From Fomitopsis serialis (taxonomy: Eukaryota; Basidiomycota; Agaricomycetes; Polyporales; Fomitopsidaceae): a stretch of DNA of 64,000 bases. The stretch is taken from contig NW_025954963.1 in NCBI RefSeq assembly GCF_022376445.1, positions 62,001-126,000 on the forward strand, in the 5' to 3' direction. This document shows positions 59,800 through 64,000 of this stretch, in pieces; position 1 is the first letter of the stretch; each line of letters opens with the position of its first letter. Made by a program: the position numbers and the translations under genes. The notes under the pieces were generated by a model that searched no databases, had not been told where the DNA came from, and was given only the letters and a program-made list of their open reading frames with translations.

Positions 59800-62755
59800 T
59801 CAATGCTGAATGAGTGACGTATCATGATGAGTGAATATACACTCGCCTCCTTCACCAGACTGCTTAAGCTCGTCTATGTCGGCTCCATCCCTGCCACCCT
59901 CGCCGATTCCGCTCCCTTCGTCATCATGATCGATGTCTCCGGGTCCACCAGGCCAGCCGTCACTGTTGGCTGAGGAGCCGTCGTCATCATTGCGTCGTCT
60001 CTTGTCCACTGACTCTGATGTCGACGCGCCCATGCTACGTGGTTTCTTGGCGACCTTGGGTGGGTTCGGAGGGGTATTGCCAGCCTTCACAGAGCTGGAC
60101 AGTGGCTGGCTTGCGATCTTCGACGCCTTCGTCGAGCTCAACACCAGCTGGCTCGCTGCCTTTGACGAACCAGGCTCTTTGCTCTGCGGATTTGACGCGC
60201 ACAACTGGAGCAGGGGGATGAACCCGCCAGGCCACTCGTCGTCTTCGTCAGACACCTCGAGCGCATTGGGGCCCGCATTGAGACGAGAGCTGTATGTGGT
60301 CAGTAATCGTTCCAATGTCTGTATCTGGACATTACCGTGACCTGACTTGTTTCCAAATCAGCTGCTGTGTGTCCTCAAGGTACTCGGAAGCTTTTGCTTC
60401 CAGAGTCTCTAGGACGGCCATCATACCATCCCACCTATGATCGTGTGAATCCCTACTTTCTGTGAATTTAACATCAATCGACTCACTTTGGGGCGAAGTG
60501 TTTGGTGGTGAACACGGTGGGCTGATTTGTCATCACCTCCATCAGCGCTGCTTCGATCTAAATGATATGTGACATGGTAGCATAAGTAGTGAGTGAAGAC
60601 AGTAGTGTAAACGAATTTATACTTACGGCGTTGCAACAGAGGGCGATGAGATTCAGTGGGACGTTGCTGAATTCGTCCAGCGCTGCATTGATATTAGCAC
60701 CTGCACGTCCTATCAATCCGTAGTACTGGTAGATGAGTTCCGGGATGCATTCGTTGCGGAATGGCTCCATCGGCTCGACCTTGGTACGCTAGGACCAACA
60801 TGGGTTCGCTGTGGTATTCTATACTCCGCACACAGTACACCTGTAAGCACGTACCTCACGGTCGAGATTCGTCTTGCGTCCGAAGTGGAATTCGATGCCG
60901 CCGAAAACAAAATTTGCTATGTTGCGTGTGCCAGTGCCATCGTTTACCGCCGTAGGATGTGTCTCCAGAAGCCACATGGCAGCCTCTGTCCTTTGAGCTA
61001 CAGACAGCCCGCCGAGCTTGAAGACCTGCTCAACCACTGGCTTGGCCTTTTTTTGAGCTCGTGCCTCGTTTGCGAGGAGCACGCCAACACCTGGAATGGA
61101 TTAGAGTGTCCGACCTTCTCGGCTTCCGGTCAATGAGACTCACCACCCTAAATACTTTACTCTTCATCACCTTCTTCTCCTCGTTAGCCTCGTTCTCCGC
61201 TTTAGCCTCCCTCTCATCCTTAGCCCTTTTCTCCTTGACTTGCAGCGATTGATAGGCCTTCTTCAAGGTGGCGTTGGGTTTGCCATTCTTGCCGCGTCCC
61301 ATATATGCCTCGCGGAGGCACGATTCGATCACGTCGTCGCAGTGGGGGAGCCGCTTGAACGTGACCGAATTATTTTTCGTCCAGGCAGCTGTGAGGGCGA
61401 TGTACAGCCGCATACAGTTCTGCGCTACCGAAGCCAGAGCCTTGACGTCGGTTGACAAGTCCGCGAACTTGGTGCGACCGCGGCTCTCGCGTTCACCGCC
61501 AGTCGCTTTTGCGTGAGCAGGCTTGCGTTGGGCCTTGGTAGCAGATAAGACCTATAGGTCGTGAATGGCATGCTTATGATGTTTGATCAATTGCAGGGTA
61601 CTCACTATCACATCGCCCTCATCCTCCTCATCGCCCTCATCCTCCTCATCACCCTCATCCTCCTCATCGCCTCATCCTCCTCATCGCCTCATCCTCCTCA
61701 TCGCCCTCATCCTCCTCATCGACCTCGATATCTTCATCTTCCGCACCGTCAGACCTACTCCATGGACCCTCACCCTCGGACCCGCCGTCATCCTCGTCGT
61801 CACCATCACTGTCCTCGTCCTCGTCCTCGTCGTCTTGGTCGACCTCATGTTCAGACTCAACGTCATCCTTGGGGTTTGCTCTGGTCTTACTCTTGTCCTG
61901 TCGGTTCTCAGCAGAGATGAGTGATCCGAGCTTTGCGAAGAATACTTGACTTACCTTGGCACTCGCCGTCGCTTTGCCAGCTCCCTGTGTCGACTTGCCG
62001 CTGCCGCCGGCAGACTTGGGTTTTGTCATCCTCGTCTTCGTCTTCAGTTCCCCTCCCTTGCTAGCTATGTTCTCTTTGACTGAACTGCGCCCTCCACCTA
62101 GATAAATTTGTAGCTTAGTGATAACTGATGTATGTCTGCGAGAGAACATACCCAACATGTGTGCAATATCCTCCTCGGCAGACTCCAAGGCGGTCCCGGG
62201 CTTGGCAAATTCGCCGTATGCTGGCGTCGGTTTGGCTTTGTACAACCGCATCGAGCGAGTCAGCAGTGTCTACGAGGGGTAACGAGTCAACCACTCACGC
62301 CGAGAGGCCTTAAGCTGCTCAGCAGCGACATCCTCCATCTCCTCATCCTCCGGGTTGTCTTCAGTAGTCTGATCCTGCACGTCCATGTCCAACTCATCGT
62401 CTGTACTGGCTTGCTTCTTTTTTTGGGTTTTGGTTGCTCTTCATCCGTCGAGTATCCATCTTCCACCATCCACGCAGAAGCGTTCTTGCGTGTCCCTACC
62501 ATACAGCATCAGCCATCCTAAACGAACATCGCGGCACAACTGGCACTCACGCGCTGTTCGTCTCTCCGACTCCGACTCCATCTCCATCTCCATCTCCTGC
62601 GCCTTCTTCTTGGCGGACCCTTCGTTCACCTTGCCCTTCGCAAGCTTGGTGCTTTTCTTCGAGCCGCCTGCGCCTGCAGAGGTCTTGGTCGACCTGGCTG
62701 ACCGTGCGCCGGAGCCTTGTTCGGTTGCGAGCGACAGAGTGACGCGCTTGGCCAT
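59800..62755 (-). CDS. Acidic nuclear-type protein with DUF6532-like domain
   Basis: Start MAKRVTLSLATEQGSGARSA. The N-terminal half is low-complexity, Lys/Ser-rich (GGSKKSTKLAKGKVNEGSAK) and then strongly acidic (DDELDMDVQDQTTEDNPEDE, SEHEVDQDDEDEDEDSDGDD). The C-terminal half holds a folded region: DVKALASVAQNCMRLYIALT, NNSVTFKRLPHCDDVIESCL, AQRTEAAMWLLETHPTAVND, FVFGGIEFHFGRKTNLDRE and PELIYQYYGLIGRAGANINA. This resembles DUF6532 of agaricomycete proteins, often found near mobile elements; the assignment is from memory of the pattern and is tentative. It ends THHDTSLIQH. Frame must change at an A7 run (62418-62424 on the plus strand; A8 restores STDDELD) and at two 17-bp units of an 18-bp repeat (61666-61699). 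Some splice joins are unresolved. Role unknown. Confidence 0.6.
61612..61717. repeat. 18-bp coding tandem repeat, six units, two shortened to 17 bp
   Basis: Unit ATCGCCCTCATCCTCCTC: units 1-3 and 6 are 18 bp, while units 4 (61666-61682) and 5 (61683-61699) have CC instead of CCC. On the minus strand it encodes Glu-Glu-Asp-Glu-Gly-Asp units of an acidic tract. Confidence 0.9.
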
Positions 62756-63064
62756 GACTGAATTCGAAAGGTGAAGACAGTGAGAGTATAGATTGTGGTA
62801 AGAAAGAAAAGACGCACCTCTGATGCGCGCCGCAGGCGCCTACAGAGGAGAGTAGCGCCAGCGGCGGCGTCGGTATTACTTAGTGACCAGTGACACTGGT
62901 CATTTACCACGGGCGGCGGGGGGCGGCGCGGGCCTGTGACTCGTGATGACGTCTACAGTACTTACCTAGTGCTCATGGGCCTTATGTGGTAGCTATGTAG
63001 GCCGGTTCATGCTCAATGATTCATTGCCGCGATGCGCCCACCCTCTTCTTCGTCATCCTCTGCA
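62756..63064. promoter_or_regulatory. Promoter region of the DUF6532-like gene
   Basis: About 310 bp upstream of the minus-strand start; G-rich stretch near 62905-62935. No TATA box seen. Confidence 0.3.
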
Positions 63065-63490
63065 CTACCTCTGCACCGAACTCTTCAAAATCCTCAATAT
63101 GTCCTCCGCATATCCCAGTCCCTCCTCGCCAGCATACTCATTCAGTAGCACGACGCTCATCAGCGAGAGTACATCACCATTCCCGAGTGAATGAAGTCCA
63201 TTCGCCGCCGCCGCTTGTTCCATCGCGAGGCTAGACATACTGGCAGGATCCGAAAACATCGCCGGGTCGAAGGCACCGTCTTCGGGTACATGCTCGTGTA
63301 TTGCGTGCCAATTTGGATGTTCTTCGCTCCACCACCACCCGCGTTGGGCTCGATCCCGCGCGTGAGATGGTTGACCGTCGCCACGAGGTTCGCTTCTGTT
63401 GCCATTCCGAAATTTGGCGTGCGACGGGCGAGGCAGAGCGCGAGGCCGTAGTGGAGAGGTAGTCAGACTGGAGTTCGGGGGACGACGCAC
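63065..63490 (-). CDS. Possible C-terminal coding fragment, unknown protein
   Basis: The minus-strand frame ends EYAGEEGLGYAEDILRIL then KSSVQR and a stop; the preceding stretch (EHVPEDGAFDPAMFSDPASM, EQAAAANGLHSLGNGDVLSL) has normal protein composition. Further upstream the best-looking frame changes (TVNHLTRGIEPNAGGGGAKN lies in another phase), so either an intron or a missing base intervenes. I cannot find a start or name a family. It may be a small gene, a pseudogene or chance. Confidence 0.3.
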   Translation of the reverse strand: MRRPPNSSLTTSPLRPRALPRPSHAKFRNGNRSEPRGDGQPSHARDRAQRGWWWSEEHPNWHAIHEHVPEDGAFDPAMFSDPASMSSLAMEQAAAANGLHSLGNGDVLSLMSVVLLNEYAGEEGLGYAEDILRILKSSVQR

Positions 63491-63600
63491 ATATCATTTC
63501 GAATACAATAACGAATGCGGCATCCAGCGATTTGTGCATGCTGTTCGTGACAGCCAGTAGTGATGTTCGCAGTCTGGGGGATCATGGTGTCCCTATAACC

Positions 63601-64000
63601 CATTAATCAACAGCAGAACTTGGAAGCTACTCAAACGTGCAGCGCACCTATGCCCATGGCCTCCGAGTGGCTACTACTCTCCGACTCCGACTCGTGCACG
63701 TTGTGCTTGCATCCTCGGTGTTGCTGCGCGTCGTGCCTGACATTCACTCGTCTTTGCTCGTCCTCGCTCATCGCATCCCCTCGTCGTCACCTGTCTCTGC
63801 TAGCCATTCGCACGTCCCTGCCCACTCGCTTCCGTCCGCGCCCGCCGTCTGTCTGCTGGCCCTCCCTGCTCGTAGCTACGCCCGCGCCGATGGTCCGCTC
63901 ATCGGCTGCGTTTGACGCGGGGGCTTTGCCCTGCATGCTCGTCGAGCATTCGTCTTCGCCCTCACTGTGCATGTGGTGTCCCGCTTTTGCCCGCTCGCAC
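63601..64000 (+). repeat. Dispersed repeat, copy B, runs off the right edge
   Basis: Plus strand aligns with the minus strand of 35545-35940 over its whole length (for example GCGCACCTATGCCCATGG and CGCGGGGGCTTTGCCCTGCA). Copy B diverges mainly by substitutions and a few indels. The 92-residue frame at 63637-63915 is conserved with copy A only because the DNA is. Confidence 0.85.

Overview
The window reads as nuclear DNA of a filamentous basidiomycete, probably an agaricomycete. The genes are G+C-rich and broken by many short introns, mostly 46-80 bp with GT...YAG ends, so nearly every protein has to be assembled across frames. The gene content fits: GH30 beta-glucanase, delta-12 desaturase, expanded casein-kinase-1 and F-box families, a basidiomycete multi-pass membrane family, DUF6532-like and pogo-type elements.

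Layout, left to right: a membrane protein running off the left edge (-); GH30 glucanase (-); CK1-like kinase (+); delta-12 fatty-acid desaturase (+); ribosomal protein eS19 (-); F-box/LRR protein (+); AMP deaminase (+); pyruvate decarboxylase (-); Ran1-like kinase (-); second F-box-like protein (+); PPPDE-thioredoxin-PUL fusion (-); RidA (-). Then comes a gene-poor 4.5 kb stretch, a HAD phosphatase with a large insertion (+), and a repeat-rich island (34.4-37 kb) leading into an intact 937-residue pogo-type transposase (+). After that: FAD monooxygenase (-), Rad4/XPC repair protein (+), TRM61 tRNA methyltransferase (-), PAS protein (+), multi-pass membrane protein (-), RecQ helicase (+), a DUF6532-like acidic protein (-), and at the right edge a second copy of the repeat seen at 35.5-35.9 kb, in inverted orientation. 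No rRNA, tRNA, CRISPR or operon was found. The genes are independent housekeeping and accessory loci, not an obvious cluster; two DNA-repair genes (RAD4, RecQ) lie 8.6 kb apart but are not adjacent.

Three things stand out. (1) Several conserved genes need a single-base frame correction, nearly always a missing base and often in a homopolymer. This looks like residual long-read error but could in places be real. (2) Catalytic regions are split by very small exons of 13, 14 and 15 nt (PPPDE, AMP deaminase, RecQ). (3) The TRM61 gene has an outsized 321-bp intron that carries a near-perfect 26-bp-arm hairpin and an internal AG|GTATGT junction. I found no strong candidate for a wholly new multi-gene system. 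All splice sites were read by eye.
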